DNA of 64,000 nt. Source: Allium sativum (lineage: Eukaryota > Streptophyta > Magnoliopsida > Asparagales > Amaryllidaceae). Under the pieces are notes generated by a model. That model did no database searches, had not been told where the DNA came from, and saw nothing but the letters and a program-made list of their open reading frames with translations. Position numbers and translations under genes: made by a program. Shown here piece after piece: positions 24,911 to 35,802 of this stretch (positions within the stretch are counted from its first letter, which is position 1; each line of letters starts with the position of its first letter). The stretch is from the NCBI GenBank assembly GCA_030737875.1, contig CM060915.1, positions 899,871,177-899,935,176 on the forward strand, written 5' to 3'.

Positions 24911-25934
24911 AAATAGAATATCAGAGATATTTGTTGAGTTGGGAAAAATGGTTTGATATATATTTAAAATATATCAGAATGGAGTTGAATTTATATAAAA
25001 GAAGTTTTAAAGTTTTATATATATAAATATAATTAAAACGAACTCGCCGCAGCGCTGCAGTTCGTAAAATAGCGATTCGAACTTCAATTGAATATACAGC
25101 ACTCAATTGAAGTCGAAATTCCTTGAAACAAGAAACGTCAGGACCAATTTGATAATAGCTTTCTAATGAAGGAGAAAAATCTGAATTTCGTCGTATAGAT
25201 TTTGAGTTATGTCAAAATCAAATTTTCAGAAAAACAGCGCCAGAACTATTTAAAAACCATAACGGTTTATTTCATTTTATAAAAGGATTTTAAACCAATA
25301 AAAATCCGAATTTCTATTTAGGAAATCTCAGATTTGAGTTATAAAATATATGCGAACTTAAGTGAAGTGAAAGAAATGGTTTTTAAATCAATAATCATAT
25401 TTTGATTATTGAATAGAGTTGACTAAGACAAAGAGAAATTAGTTAATCGAATTTTGAAGATGAACTTTGAAAGGTGAAGGGAACTTGTAAATATATATTT
25501 GAAATCGAATATAGAACGTGAATTGAAAATGAAATTCAATTAGTATAATCAAGTTGAAATATATTTGGATAGGCTATATTCAAATATCAAAGTGATATAG
25601 GCAAAAGAGTTAATTTGCAAACTGACAAATGAATTAGTTAAAACGATTGAATCGAGCAAACTGTGAATAAGTAGATTAACTTGTGATTTCATATTCAAAC
25701 CAAATATGAAAACTAGAAATGGAAAAAAAAGGAATTTGATTTGTATAAGCAAGTGGAATCAAATTTGAGCATGTTATGTTCAACAAAAAGTGAAATAGGC
25801 AAAAGGGCCAATTTAAAGAATAAATGGGCGAAACTGAATTCAAACGATTAGATGGTATTGAATTGAATTGCAAACAGGTGAATATGTGTTAAGCAGGTTT
25901 GGGATGAAGTATATGAAGTTATAAATGTAGTGCT

Positions 25935-26100
25935 CGACAAAAAGGTACATGTTTAATTCATATATGAGGTTTTATGTGCCGTATCGGCAAGCCGCTTGGC
26001 TTTTCCTTTTTCTTTTTGATTGAGGAAGATACCGGGATGCTATTTGAAATTTCCCGATGCTCCCGATACAGGGGAGGTTATGGCGAAATTTTCCGGGAAC
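25935..26100 (+). repeat. Segment shared between NAG-1 LTR and NAG-2 internal region
   Basis: GGTACATGTTTA, AAGCCGCTTGGCTTTT, a CTTTTTCTTTTTGA tract and GGGGAGGTTATGGCGAAAT occur here in the same order and spacing as at about 45528-45690 inside NAG-2. AAGCCGCTTGGCTT forms a 5-bp hairpin. The segment also recurs in the NAG-1 3' LTR at about 33163-33328. This is module exchange between an LTR and an internal region, or an ancestral shift of the LTR boundary. Confidence 0.6.
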
Positions 26101-27190
26101 TTAAGGAGTTAGAATATTTTTAAAGAAATTTGACAATTAGAAATCTATATATCGATATATATAGAATTCGATAAGGAAACGAAATCAAAAATAGCGTAAA
26201 GGGCCAAGATTGATTATTGAAATATTTGGTTAACAAATATTGATAAGGAAATGGAGAAGAGATTTAATTAATGAAATATTAATTAAAGAGCCCAGTGATT
26301 TGGTTGAAATGTTTGGATGAACACTTGTTTTTATTCGATAGTTAAATCACAGACTATCGAAGTTTTTGACCATCGTTGTCAATATGGAGAGACCGGTTGG
26401 ATTATTATCCGTGAACCACTCCGTATCGGCATAAGCGTTGCGAACCAAGTATGCTGAATATATTGAAGACGGAGTGAAGTGCAAGGGCTTTTCTATTTAT
26501 AGAAATAGTGCCTTCGGTGTCGTTCAATCCCAGAACGAACGTAAATGGACGAATGTCTGACAGAGTATTTCCAATGATCAAAAGGGTTGGTCTGTATGAA
26601 TATATATGGTTGCAACGGATTTATCCCTTAGCATAATATCCAGAATATTTGTGCAAACTCAACTAGTGATTAACGGATCTGATGATGTGGCATTCAAAGT
26701 GAATTGTGATATCAAGGAATGGTAAGTATTCGTAGCCTCAGGCCTCAACAGCCGGGAAAGGACAAAAATCGGGCAGGCAGCATGGCTATGTGGGTCGCAC
26801 CCATTAGGGTGTATAATCACCTATCTAGAGAAATTCCTTTTGTTTCTAAATCTATCGATTCTGCCCATTCGGGAAACGGTGGTTTGAGTCCAACCGTTGG
26901 TGATATACATTCGATACACTCAAGCGAAATGAGTGGTCGGTCATGTGTGGGCCGGGTTGCAAGATGTTCTTGTTGAACCCAGGTGTATTCGCCTCTAGAG
27001 ATACATCATCGGAAGGTGGTCCCATACCTTGTCATGTTAGAAATCCAATCTCCAATAAGCGCCATGCGGTTTTTGATTATATACTATATATGTGGAGCGT
27101 GAGATGCAAGCGTTCTACTATTTGGTTATTTACTTGATGTAGACATTATTATAATATCACTGGATTTTCGTATCAAAAGTGTTTTGGGTT

Positions 27191-27239
27191 ATAGTAAGGT
27201 AAAAACCGTCCGTGTTTATGTGTGGACTGGTCTTACTAT
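27191..27239 (+). promoter_or_regulatory. Conserved LTR-tail hairpin (NAG-1 5' LTR)
   Basis: Arms ATAGTAAG (27191-27198) and CTTACTAT (27232-27239) are perfectly complementary, in the place where the other families have ATTATAAG/CTTATAAT. The copy in the 3' LTR is at 34419-34467. Confidence 0.6.
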
Positions 27240-27297
27240 TATCTTTTCTTTTGAAAGGATTTTTAAAGTTAAACAAGTGGTTGGAGTTTACTCACAC

Positions 27298-27372
27298 CAG
27301 TCCCATGACTGACCCAGAGTTTATTTTGTTTTGTTTTCCCTAAACTCTTGGGTGCCCAAATTTGTACGGGCA
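27298..27372 (+). promoter_or_regulatory. LTR-tail hairpin cluster (NAG-1 5' LTR)
   Basis: CAGTCCCATGACTG (27298-27311), GAGTTTA (27317-27323) with TAAACTC (27341-27347), and TGCCC (27353-27357) with GGGCA (27368-27372). This is the same set and order as in the NAG-2 and TEK-A LTRs. The copy in the 3' LTR is at about 34526-34600. Confidence 0.6.
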
Positions 27373-27722
27373 GTCAAGTGTTTCAGGCTTTTACAGATAC
27401 ACTTGGAGGAGCTTGAAGCTGGAGCCTTCAATGTTAGTTATTTAGAGTTACTTCCGCTGAATCAAATGTTATGTGTACTCTGATGATGGTATGTATATAT
27501 GTACAAAACAGATTTGTATTTCGAAGCTTATGTTATATAATATATTTATTCGTTCCGCTGTGAGTTGTGATCTTCGTTTTTCTTCTATTCTAATATTTCT
27601 ATCTTTCTATTTCTCATCCTCTAACTTCTTTCTAATAATGAGTCGTATTTCCGTGCAATTTGAGTTGGACGTGTGGTGTTATTAGTCAACTCAGATAGCT
27701 CGGATTTGCGGGTCGTTACAGT

Positions 27723-27734
27723 TGGTATCAGAGC
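27723..27734 (+). other. NAG-1 primer binding site (tRNA-iMet type)
   Basis: TGGTATCAGAGC, two bases after the LTR end. It is complementary to the 3' end of plant initiator methionine tRNA, and the same 12 bases occur in NAG-2 and NAG-3. Confidence 0.92.
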
Positions 27735-27771
27735 TTAGGTTGAGCGAATACCTAGGCTTGTGTGGCACGTG

Positions 27772-27808
27772 CTCATTAGAGATAGGGTCAGTAGTACCCT
27801 AGAATGAG
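27772..27808 (+). ncRNA. Leader stem-loop 1, NAG-1
   Basis: CTCATT (27772-27777) pairs AATGAG (27803-27808). TAGGGT (27783-27788) pairs ACCCTA (27796-27801). The internal loop is AGAGA opposite G, and the apical loop is CAGTAGT. Homologues with changed but still paired stems lie at 63298-63335, 44928-44966 and 35897-35935. It starts about 50 bases after the primer site. A packaging or dimerisation signal is possible (inference). Confidence 0.7.
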
Positions 27809-27907
27809 TTGAGTGTATATATATACGAGAGAGCGTATTTGTTAGTTGATATAAAAATTGTTTTATATTGTGTTGGCTTGTCTGTTGAGTAGTTTATGAA
27901 TTCTGGT

Positions 27908-27932
27908 CGAATCGTGGGACGCCACGACGTCG
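27908..27932 (+). ncRNA. GACG-loop hairpin, NAG-1
   Basis: CGTGG, GACG loop, CCACG, with an outer CGA/TCG pairing across two short internal-loop segments. The NAG-3 counterpart (63427-63451) is TATGG, GACG, CCATA with the same outer CGA/TCG. Three of the five inner pairs are swapped while the loop is unchanged. Confidence 0.68.
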
Positions 27933-28343
27933 ATAGGAGTTTCTAAATACTTGAACAGAAAATTGAACACGATATTGTTTTAAAATGGGTGAAATTATTT
28001 TACCCAAAATTATATTTTGATATAGAAAGAATAATTTTCTGAAATTATTATTATTATATGGATGTGTTGGATGTTGATTTTATAATCAATGAGATTATAA
28101 AATTGGGATGGTTATTTATAACCAAATAAGATTTGTATAGGATTTAAATATACAAATGAGATGAATTAGAATTAAATTCAAACCAGAATTAAGAATTCAA
28201 AATCCTGGGAAGTTGAAATTTAATTTTCAAAGTATATTAAAATAATATAGCTTTGTTTGGAAGGGTTTTTGATTTAAAATCATTTTAGAATGGATTTTGA
28301 AATTGTTAAGCACTGAACTCACTTCAGTCGCTGGGAAATAATT

Positions 28344-28368
28344 CTGATGATGATTGCAACATCATCAG
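28344..28368 (+). ncRNA. Internal hairpin 3, NAG-1
   Basis: CTGATGATG and CATCATCAG form a perfect 9-bp stem with a 7-base loop. It is followed by TTCATTTCCGAGTTTCTAAG, which matches TTTATTTTCGAGTTTCGAAG after the NAG-2 counterpart (45163-45186). Confidence 0.65.
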
Positions 28369-28744
28369 TGTTCATTTCCGAGTTTCTAAGTGATGAATTG
28401 CTACCTTAGAAAAAGTTTTTGATGGAATTTGTTTTGAAAGAAAACAAGTGGTTTGAAAATTCAAATGTTTTGAATTTGAAATGAAATTAAATATATGTAT
28501 ATATGTATGGGATTTCAAAAAGAATTGGAAAAGAAACCCAGGGATTTGAATTCTGGAATTGAAATTTAACTTAAAACAAGTTAAATAAATCAAGTGAATG
28601 AATTGATTTAGAATCAATTTGAATGCATGAGAATGAGAAACCAAATGTTTTGGTAGAACTAAATTTGTTGAAATATGAAGAGGTGAGTTTCAACATAAAG
28701 AAGTTGTGAAAAGTAATGGATTTGTACCATTTTTCTACCTTAGC

Positions 28745-28780
28745 AATTTCGAGGACGAAATTATTTTAAGGGGGGAAGAA
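28745..28780 (+). promoter_or_regulatory. NAG-1 pre-PPT hairpin and polypurine tract
   Basis: AATTTCG, AGGA loop, CGAAATT (28745-28762) form a perfect 7-bp stem. The plus-strand primer AAGGGGGGAAGAA (28768-28780) follows, directly abutting the 3' LTR. TEK-A and NAG-2 have the same arrangement. A TTCGAGGACGAA motif before the PPT is common in plant Ty3/gypsy elements, to my knowledge. Confidence 0.85.
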
Positions 28781-31700
28781 TGTAACGACCCAGGTTTTTG
28801 AACGATTTATTTTAAATATTTAATATCGTTTTAAATATTGTGTTGATAATATAAACGAATTTTTATATTGAGTTATCGATTTAATAATCGATATACGATT
28901 TATTTTCGAATATATATAATCATCGTATACGGGAATCAGACAAAATTTATTCAGTTTAGAATTAAAATGAAGTCAAAACTGAATCAAAATATTTCAGAAA
29001 ATCAATATAAATCGTATTGACTATAAACAATAATAATAATACTTTATTATCGAAGGAATGAATTGTTTTAAATTTAATTTTTATCAGTTTAAATTAATAT
29101 CTCCGCCATACGATTTAATGGAGCTTCAAAAACTATCCCAGTGTGTTCAGAACAGTGTTATAATGCTAAGAACGCGGGTTGTTGCGCTCTAATAGGGGTT
29201 CGTAACCCCGAAATATATTTTTATAAAATATAATTAAGTGGATAAGCTTGAAATTAAATCGGTATCTTTTTAAAAAGAATGAAAATCTTTTTAAATCAAA
29301 TCGAAATTAATAACATGTACTTTGCACTGTAAACTCCTTGACGCTGAAGTATCCTTCTTTATAAAATGCGACCATACCCTCTCATTTCTTCTATTCGTTT
29401 TCATTCCTGAGAAAATTGGTGCCGCCTCTTCCTATTAAATTCACAAATAAAAATCGAATTTCATTCCTCAAGAATAAAATACCCAAGACCGATTTCCTCT
29501 TCTAAATACAATACATCAATCAAAACGGAACTTCAAGGTGGAAAGGTCGAATTCGAAATCTTCAATTTCTGGTGTATCGCATCGAGGAAAATGGGTTCTC
29601 CGCCATCGACGGCTCTCAATCGAGATACCGAAGGGCTCGATTTCAAACCCGAGACAATACTCGCTGGATTCCGAGATGTGAGAGCTTCGATTCCGTTTGG
29701 TCAAAGATGGTTGCGCGTCATTTTCTGGGATCACGATGTAGAAGGGGGAAAATCATTTATGAAAGGAGTGACGATTTTAGGTTGAAGTTCGAACCAGGGT
29801 TATGTGAATGGAGGTATGCCGTGGGTTTTGTGGAAGTCGATACTGTGAAAGGGAAGTGCAGTCTTACGGTGAGGTTCGGATGTTGATTTGAGGGCTGGCA
29901 TGGTGATAAGAGAGGATGGAGTTTGCAGTTGGTCGATGAATTTGGGGGCTGCGAGTATATGTTGGTGACAATGGATGAATAGGAAATGAAGAGAAATTAG
30001 ATTAAGGTAATTTTAATTAAGTTTATTTTCTTTTTCCTTTTTATTTCAGAATTTACAAGGAGATTTATTTATATAAATTGGTATCGATGTTGGCAAATAT
30101 AGCAGTGGTGGAGATGTACGGGGCAAGTGGAATTTCACTCAAGGGAAGCAAGGTATGGTTTATAGAATTTAAAATGAGTAAGATAATTTTTTTTGTGGTT
30201 AATTTAATTTAATAAATGGTAATTCAATAAACAAAATAAAACGTAGAATTATTTATTTATTTATGGTAGATGTAGAGTTAATTAAATTAGCTAGAAATGA
30301 TTTAATTTAATATGTATATAAATTTGTCTAAGATAGTTTATGTGAGTAGTTTAAATAAATAATGCAAGTTGATGAGTAAGGATTTAAATTTAATCGTAGG
30401 AGCAAATAATATTTATGCGAGAAGTCTCGGGTTGATTCACGATGAACGGGATATTCTGCCATTAAAAATCGAGGTGAGTAAATCTCACTCACCTTTAAAA
30501 ATATTTTTATTTCATTAAAAATAATTGTCTGTTGCTTGTGTGAATGATTTCTGGTTTGCTTTATATATATTAGTTATTTAGGCTATATATATATATATAT
30601 ATATTGGGTTGATTGATTGGTTGGATTCCCGCAGTCTCATTAGCGGATGCCCGCAGTTTCATAGCGGATGATTACCCTATACGCCCCACGCTATGATTAG
30701 TGGATGACCTTCTATACCGCGATATTCTGCCACGAAGCAGAATGGGTATTATTTATGTGCTAACATCTGTGGATGCAGGAAAACAGGTTGGAGGGATCCA
30801 ACTGGATTCCTCAAAATATATTATCTGTTTGTTTATTTGATTGCATATATATTGTTATATATATATGATGTGTTAGAAAAATAAATAATTGGTTGCTTTG
30901 TGTGTTTTATCACTGGGCTTAAGTAATGATATTTAAAAATATCGTAAAAAGGATATTGGAAATTTAAAAAAAGGGAAATTCTATTTTTAAATAGAATTTG
31001 AATTTTAAATGGAATAAAAATATAAACTTGTTTTTGAAAAATAAAACAAGTAGTTTCTTTTTAAACGAAGTTATAAATAGTTCTTTTATAACGAAGTTAT
31101 AAATGAAGGGAAAAGGATTATCATTCGATAATTCAGAAATAGAAATACAAGTGCGAAATTGGGATTTGAAAAGGAATTTCAAAATAGGATTTGAAATGAA
31201 ATTTTTAAATATATAACTCAAATGAAATTTGATTATAACATTTGAATAGTAGAATTCAAAGGAGTTCAAATATTTGAATTTTAAAAGGAGATTGAATATT
31301 AGAAATTCAAATAGAATTTGAATAGACGAAATTAGAATGGAAAAACAGAATTTGAATTCGGGAGATTAAAATAAAATTTGAATTCAAAGGAATTCGAATA
31401 AAGAATTTTCAAATAGATTTGAAATATAGAATTTCAAAGAAGAATTGAACAGACTTTGAAATATAGAATTTCAAAGAAAAATCGAATAAGATTTGAAATA
31501 TAGAATTTAAAAAGAAGAATTGAAACATGAAATTTGACTAGAGATTTGAAATGAAATTCAAATATGAAATTTGAATAAAGATTTGAATAGAAATTCAAGT
31601 ATTGAATTTGAACATGGGATTGAATATAGAAATTCAAATAGAGATTTGAATATTGAATTTCAAAATAGAATTTGAAATAAACTTTGAAAATAGGATTTCA

Positions 31701-34700
31701 AAGTAGGATTGAAATAGGATTTCAAAATAAGAAATACAAATAGTTTTGAAAGGGAATTTGAATTCAAAGGAGTTCAACTGGATTTGAAATAAGGGAAATT
31801 CAAATGAGATTTAAATAATGGGTTTTACCGAAGAGGAATTAAATATAAAGAATTTGAATAGAACTCAAATGGTATTAAATATAAGAGTTCAAACAAAACT
31901 CAAATGGAGTTTAAATAGAAAGAATTTGAATAAGAGGAATTCAAAGAGATTTGAAACATGGTATTTGGATTCAAAGAAATTAAAATGTGATATTTGAAGT
32001 TCAAAGTAAAAATGAGTTTAAATAGTTGAAGTTCAAATGGATTAAAAATGGAATTTGGATTCAAATAGTTGAAATAGAATTTGAATATAGAATTTGAATC
32101 GAATTGGAATTTGAATATAGATTTCAAATAAAAAAATGAAATAGAATATCAGAGATATTTGTTGAGTTGGGAAAAATGGTTTGATATATATTTAAAATAT
32201 ATCAGAATGGAGTTGAATTTATATAAAAGAAGTTTTAAAGTTTTATATATATAAATATAATTAAAACGAACTCGCCGCAGCGCTGCAGTTCGTAAAATAG
32301 CGATTCGAACTTCAATTGAATATACAGCACTCAATTGAAGTCGAAATTCCTTGAAACAAGAAACGTCAGGACCAATTTGATAATAGCTTTCTAATGAAGG
32401 AGAAAAATCTGAATTTCGTCGTATAGATTTTGAGTTATGTCAAAATCAAATTTTCAGAAAAACAGCGCCAGAACTATTTAAAAACCATAACGGTTTATTT
32501 CATTTTATAAAAGGATTTTAAACCAATAAAAATCCGAATTTCTATTTAGGAAATCTCAGATTTGAGTTATAAAATATATGCGAACTTAAGTGAAGTGAAA
32601 GAAATGGTTTTTAAATCAATAATCATATTTTGATTATTGAATAGAGTTGACTAAGACAAAGAGAAATTAGTTAATCGAATTTTGAAGATGAACTTTGAAA
32701 GGTGAAGGGAACTTGTAAATATATATTTGAAATCGAATATAGAACGTGAATTGAAAATGAAATTCAATTAGTATAATCAAGTTGAAATATATTTGGATAG
32801 GCTATATTCAAATATCAAAGTGATATAGGCAAAAGAGTTAATTTGCAAACTGACAAATGAATTAGTTAAAACGATTGAATCGAGCAAACTGTGAATAAGT
32901 AGATTAACTTGTGATTTCATATTCAAACCAAATATGAAAACTAGAAATGGAAAAAAAAGGAATTTGATTTGTATAAGCAAGTGGAATCAAATTTGAGCAT
33001 GTTATGTTCAACAAAAAGTGAAATAGGCAAAAGGGCCAATTTAAAGAATAAATGGGCGAAACTGAATTCAAACGATTAGATGGTATTGAATTGAATTGCA
33101 AACAGGTGAATATGTGTTAAGCAGGTTTGGGATGAAGTATATGAAGTTATAAATGTAGTGCTCGACAAAAAGGTACATGTTTAATTCATATATGAGGTTT
33201 TATGTGCCGTATCGGCAAGCCGCTTGGCTTTTCCTTTTTCTTTTTGATTGAGGAAGATACCGGGATGCTATTTGAAATTTCCCGATGCTCCCGATACAGG
33301 GGAGGTTATGGCGAAATTTTCCGGGAACTTAAGGAGTTAGAATATTTTTAAAGAAATTTGACAATTAGAAATCTATATATCGATATATATAGAATTCGAT
33401 AAGGAAACGAAATCAAAAATAGCGTAAAGGGCCAAGATTGATTATTGAAATATTTGGTTAACAAATATTGATAAGGAAATGGAGAAGAGATTTAATTAAT
33501 GAAATATTAATTAAAGAGCCCAGTGATTTGGTTGAAATGTTTGGATGAACACTTGTTTTTATTCGATAGTTAAATCACAGACTATCGAAGTTTTTGACCA
33601 TCGTTGTCAATATGGAGAGACCGGTTGGATTATTATCCGTGAACCACTCCGTATCGGCATAAGCGTTGCGAACCAAGTATGCTGAATATATTGAAGACGG
33701 AGTGAAGTGCAAGGGCTTTTCTATTTATAGAAATAGTGCCTTCGGTGTCGTTCAATCCCAGAACGAACGTAAATGGACGAATGTCTGACAGAGTATTTCC
33801 AATGATCAAAAGGGTTGGTCTGTATGAATATATATGGTTGCAACGGATTTATCCCTTAGCATAATATCCAGAATATTTGTGCAAACTCAACTAGTGATTA
33901 ACGGATCTGATGATGTGGCATTCAAAGTGAATTGTGATATCAAGGAATGGTAAGTATTCGTAGCCTCAGGCCTCAACAGCCGGGAAAGGACAAAAATCGG
34001 GCAGGCAGCATGGCTATGTGGGTCGCACCCATTAGGGTGTATAATCACCTATCTAGAGAAATTCCTTTTGTTTCTAAATCTATCGATTCTGCCCATTCGG
34101 GAAACGGTGGTTTGAGTCCAACCGTTGGTGATATACATTCGATACACTCAAGCGAAATGAGTGGTCGGTCATGTGTGGGCCGGGTTGCAAGATGTTCTTA
34201 TTGAACCCAGGTGTATTCGCCTCTAGAGATACATCATCGGAAGGTGGTCCCATACCTTGTCATGTTAGAAATCCAATCTCCAATAAGCGCCATGCGGTTT
34301 TTGATTATATACTATATATGTGGAGCGTGAGATGCAAGCGTTCTACTATTTGGTTATTTACTTGATGTAGACATTATTATAATATCACTGGATTTTCGTA
34401 TCAAAAGTGTTTTGGGTTATAGTAAGGTAAAAACCGTCCGTGTTTATGTGTGGACTGGTCTTACTATTATCTTTTCTTTTGAAAGGATTTTTAAAGTTAA
34501 ACAAGTGGTTGGAGTTTACTCACACCAGTCCCATGACTGACCCAGAGTTTATTTTGTTTTGTTTTCCCTAAACTCTTGGGTGCCCAAATTTGTACGGGCA
34601 GTCAAGTGTTTCAGGCTTTTACAGATACACTTGGAGGAGCTTGAAGCTGGAGCCTTCAATGTTAGTTATTTAGAGTTACTTCCGCTGAATCAAATGTTAT

Positions 34701-34948
34701 GTGTACTCTGATGATGGTATGTATATATGTACAAAACAGATTTGTATTTCGAAGCTTATGTTATATAATATATTTATTCGTTCCGCTGTGAGTTGTGATC
34801 TTCGTTTTTCTTCTATTCTAATATTTCTATCTTTCTATTTCTCATCCTCTAACTTCTTTCTAATAATGAGTCGTATTTCCGTGCAATTTGAGTTGGACGT
34901 GTGGTGTTATTAGTCAACTCAGATAGCTCGGATTTGCGGGTCGTTACA
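28781..34948 (+). mobile_element. NAG-1 3' LTR
   Basis: This is colinear with the 5' LTR at an offset of 7223 bases on the left and 7228 on the right; the difference is due to a longer TA run near 30,590 and one extra A near 30,968. Substitutions I can see include sites near 29,164, 29,553, 31,509 and 34,200. It ends GGGTCGTTACA at 34948, then target duplication CCTAG. Confidence 0.93.
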
Positions 34949-35802
34949 CCTAGCCTCAAATTTATGATGGAAAACCAATTTCCAAATACGACATTACGGT
35001 CTTGATTGTAAACCTATATATGGCGACATAGTATATGGTAGCTATGCCGTCTAGGATTGATACATTTACTTTGAAGTATTTTTAAACTGCTTAGACACTA
35101 ATAATAATAATATTAAAATACTATTTTATACGTACTAAGCATGTTTGATCATTATAAGGTAAAACTCTAACCTCCGGTATGCGTTGCATTGTGTGATGGG
35201 ACTTGAGTCTTATAATGATTTCATTTTTCAAAAGTCATTGCGTTATTTTGTATCAAATTTATTTAAATTATGCATCGGCAATCTGATGGAGTAAACCCGT
35301 TCCGCGTTAGCGGCGTGGTCCTGTGATTTTTCATCTTGTTAGTTAGTATAGAAAGATATCTTATACCAGTCCCATGACTGACTCGATGTTTGTTTCACTT
35401 TGCAAACTCGGGTGCCCTCTCTTTACACGGGCAGCCAAGTGATAGGTTTTAAGGAGACATTTTCTGGACTGGAGCTTGTTGGAGAAGAAGATGAAGACCT
35501 CTCTTTTATCTTTATTTCTGCTTTAGAGACTTTATTCCATCTTCGTATTTTGATGTACGTTTTGGAGTAGAGACCTATTTCCTTTTGAGACTTATTTCCT
35601 TTTCATTCAGACTGTCTGTTTTGCTAAGTGGATCTTGTAACTGCGTACTCTGTTGCTCAGTTGCTATGATGTTATGACATTTATCTTTCCGCTACAATAA
35701 TTATGTGTTATGATATTATCTGAGATCTGTTATTGTTATAAATATGTTGTATTCCAAATGATTATCCTTACTTTCGAACCACGGAAGTTTGGGGTCATCA
35801 CA
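34949..35802 (+). mobile_element. TEK-A 5' LTR, second part
   Basis: This resumes CCTAGCCTCAAATTTATGATGG as in the 3' LTR (58717 on), with the tail hairpin (35148-35219) and hairpin cluster (35367-35433). It ends GGGGTCATCACA, partly complementary to the LTR start. The LTR without NAG-1 is about 4.8 kb. Confidence 0.85.
35148..35219 (+). promoter_or_regulatory. Conserved LTR-tail hairpin (TEK-A 5' LTR)
   Basis: ATCATTATAAG (35148-35158) pairs CTTATAATGAT (35209-35219), 11 bp perfect. The arms differ from GCTATTATAAG/CTTATAATAGC of NAG-2 at paired positions. Confidence 0.65.

Larger units (their letters stand above)
21558..27720 (+). mobile_element. NAG-1 5' LTR
   Basis: Blocks in order: terminus TGTAACGACCC; block TATCCCAGTGTGTTCAGAAC (about 21914); TATAAAA (22137-22143) and a GC-richer leader (22150-22930); donor-like GTGAGT inside a small hairpin (23251-23269); a run of GAATTTGAAAT-type repeats (24040-24910); a CpG block after AT-rich sequence (about 25035-25070); a segment shared with the NAG-2 internal region (25935-26100); the block GTGCCTTCGGTGTCGTTC (26508-26525); the GCACCCATTAGGGTG hairpin (about 26796-26810); the tail hairpins (27191-27239, 27298-27372); and terminus GGGTCGTTACA. 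Frames at 22349-22663 and 22368-22562 lie in the leader and match nothing I know. Confidence 0.93.
27721..28780 (+). mobile_element. NAG-1 internal region, non-coding
   Basis: 1060 bases between primer site and polypurine tract. It holds three hairpins that have homologues in NAG-3 and NAG-2 (27772-27808, 27908-27932, 28344-28368) and the pre-polypurine hairpin (28745-28762). Plus-strand open frames are short, and nothing resembles gag, protease, reverse transcriptase or integrase. The 90-codon minus-strand frame (28372-28644) is low-complexity and not supported. I read the region as purely cis-acting RNA. Confidence 0.88.
21558..34948 (+). mobile_element. NAG-1: coding-less retrotransposon with 6.2-kb LTRs
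   Basis: A complete 13.4-kb element: LTR 6163 bp, internal 1060 bp, LTR 6168 bp. LTRs have perfect 11-base inverted ends TGTAACGACCC...GGGTCGTTACA. The primer site TGGTATCAGAGC (27723-27734) is complementary to plant initiator tRNA-Met, and the polypurine tract is AAGGGGGGAAGAA. Scanning by eye, the two LTRs differ by about four substitutions and a few length changes in simple repeats, so insertion was recent. The internal region has no open frame above about 90 codons and none recognisable. More than 90 per cent of the element is LTR, which is extreme. It must have used proteins from another element. It interrupts the TEK-A 5' LTR. Confidence 0.93.

Noticed and set aside
21558..34948. Simple 7.2-kb tandem duplication
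   Set aside because: Primer site, polypurine tract, TG...CA inverted ends and the flanking CCTA(A/G) duplication fit an LTR retrotransposon, and the copies are separated by a 1060-base internal region.
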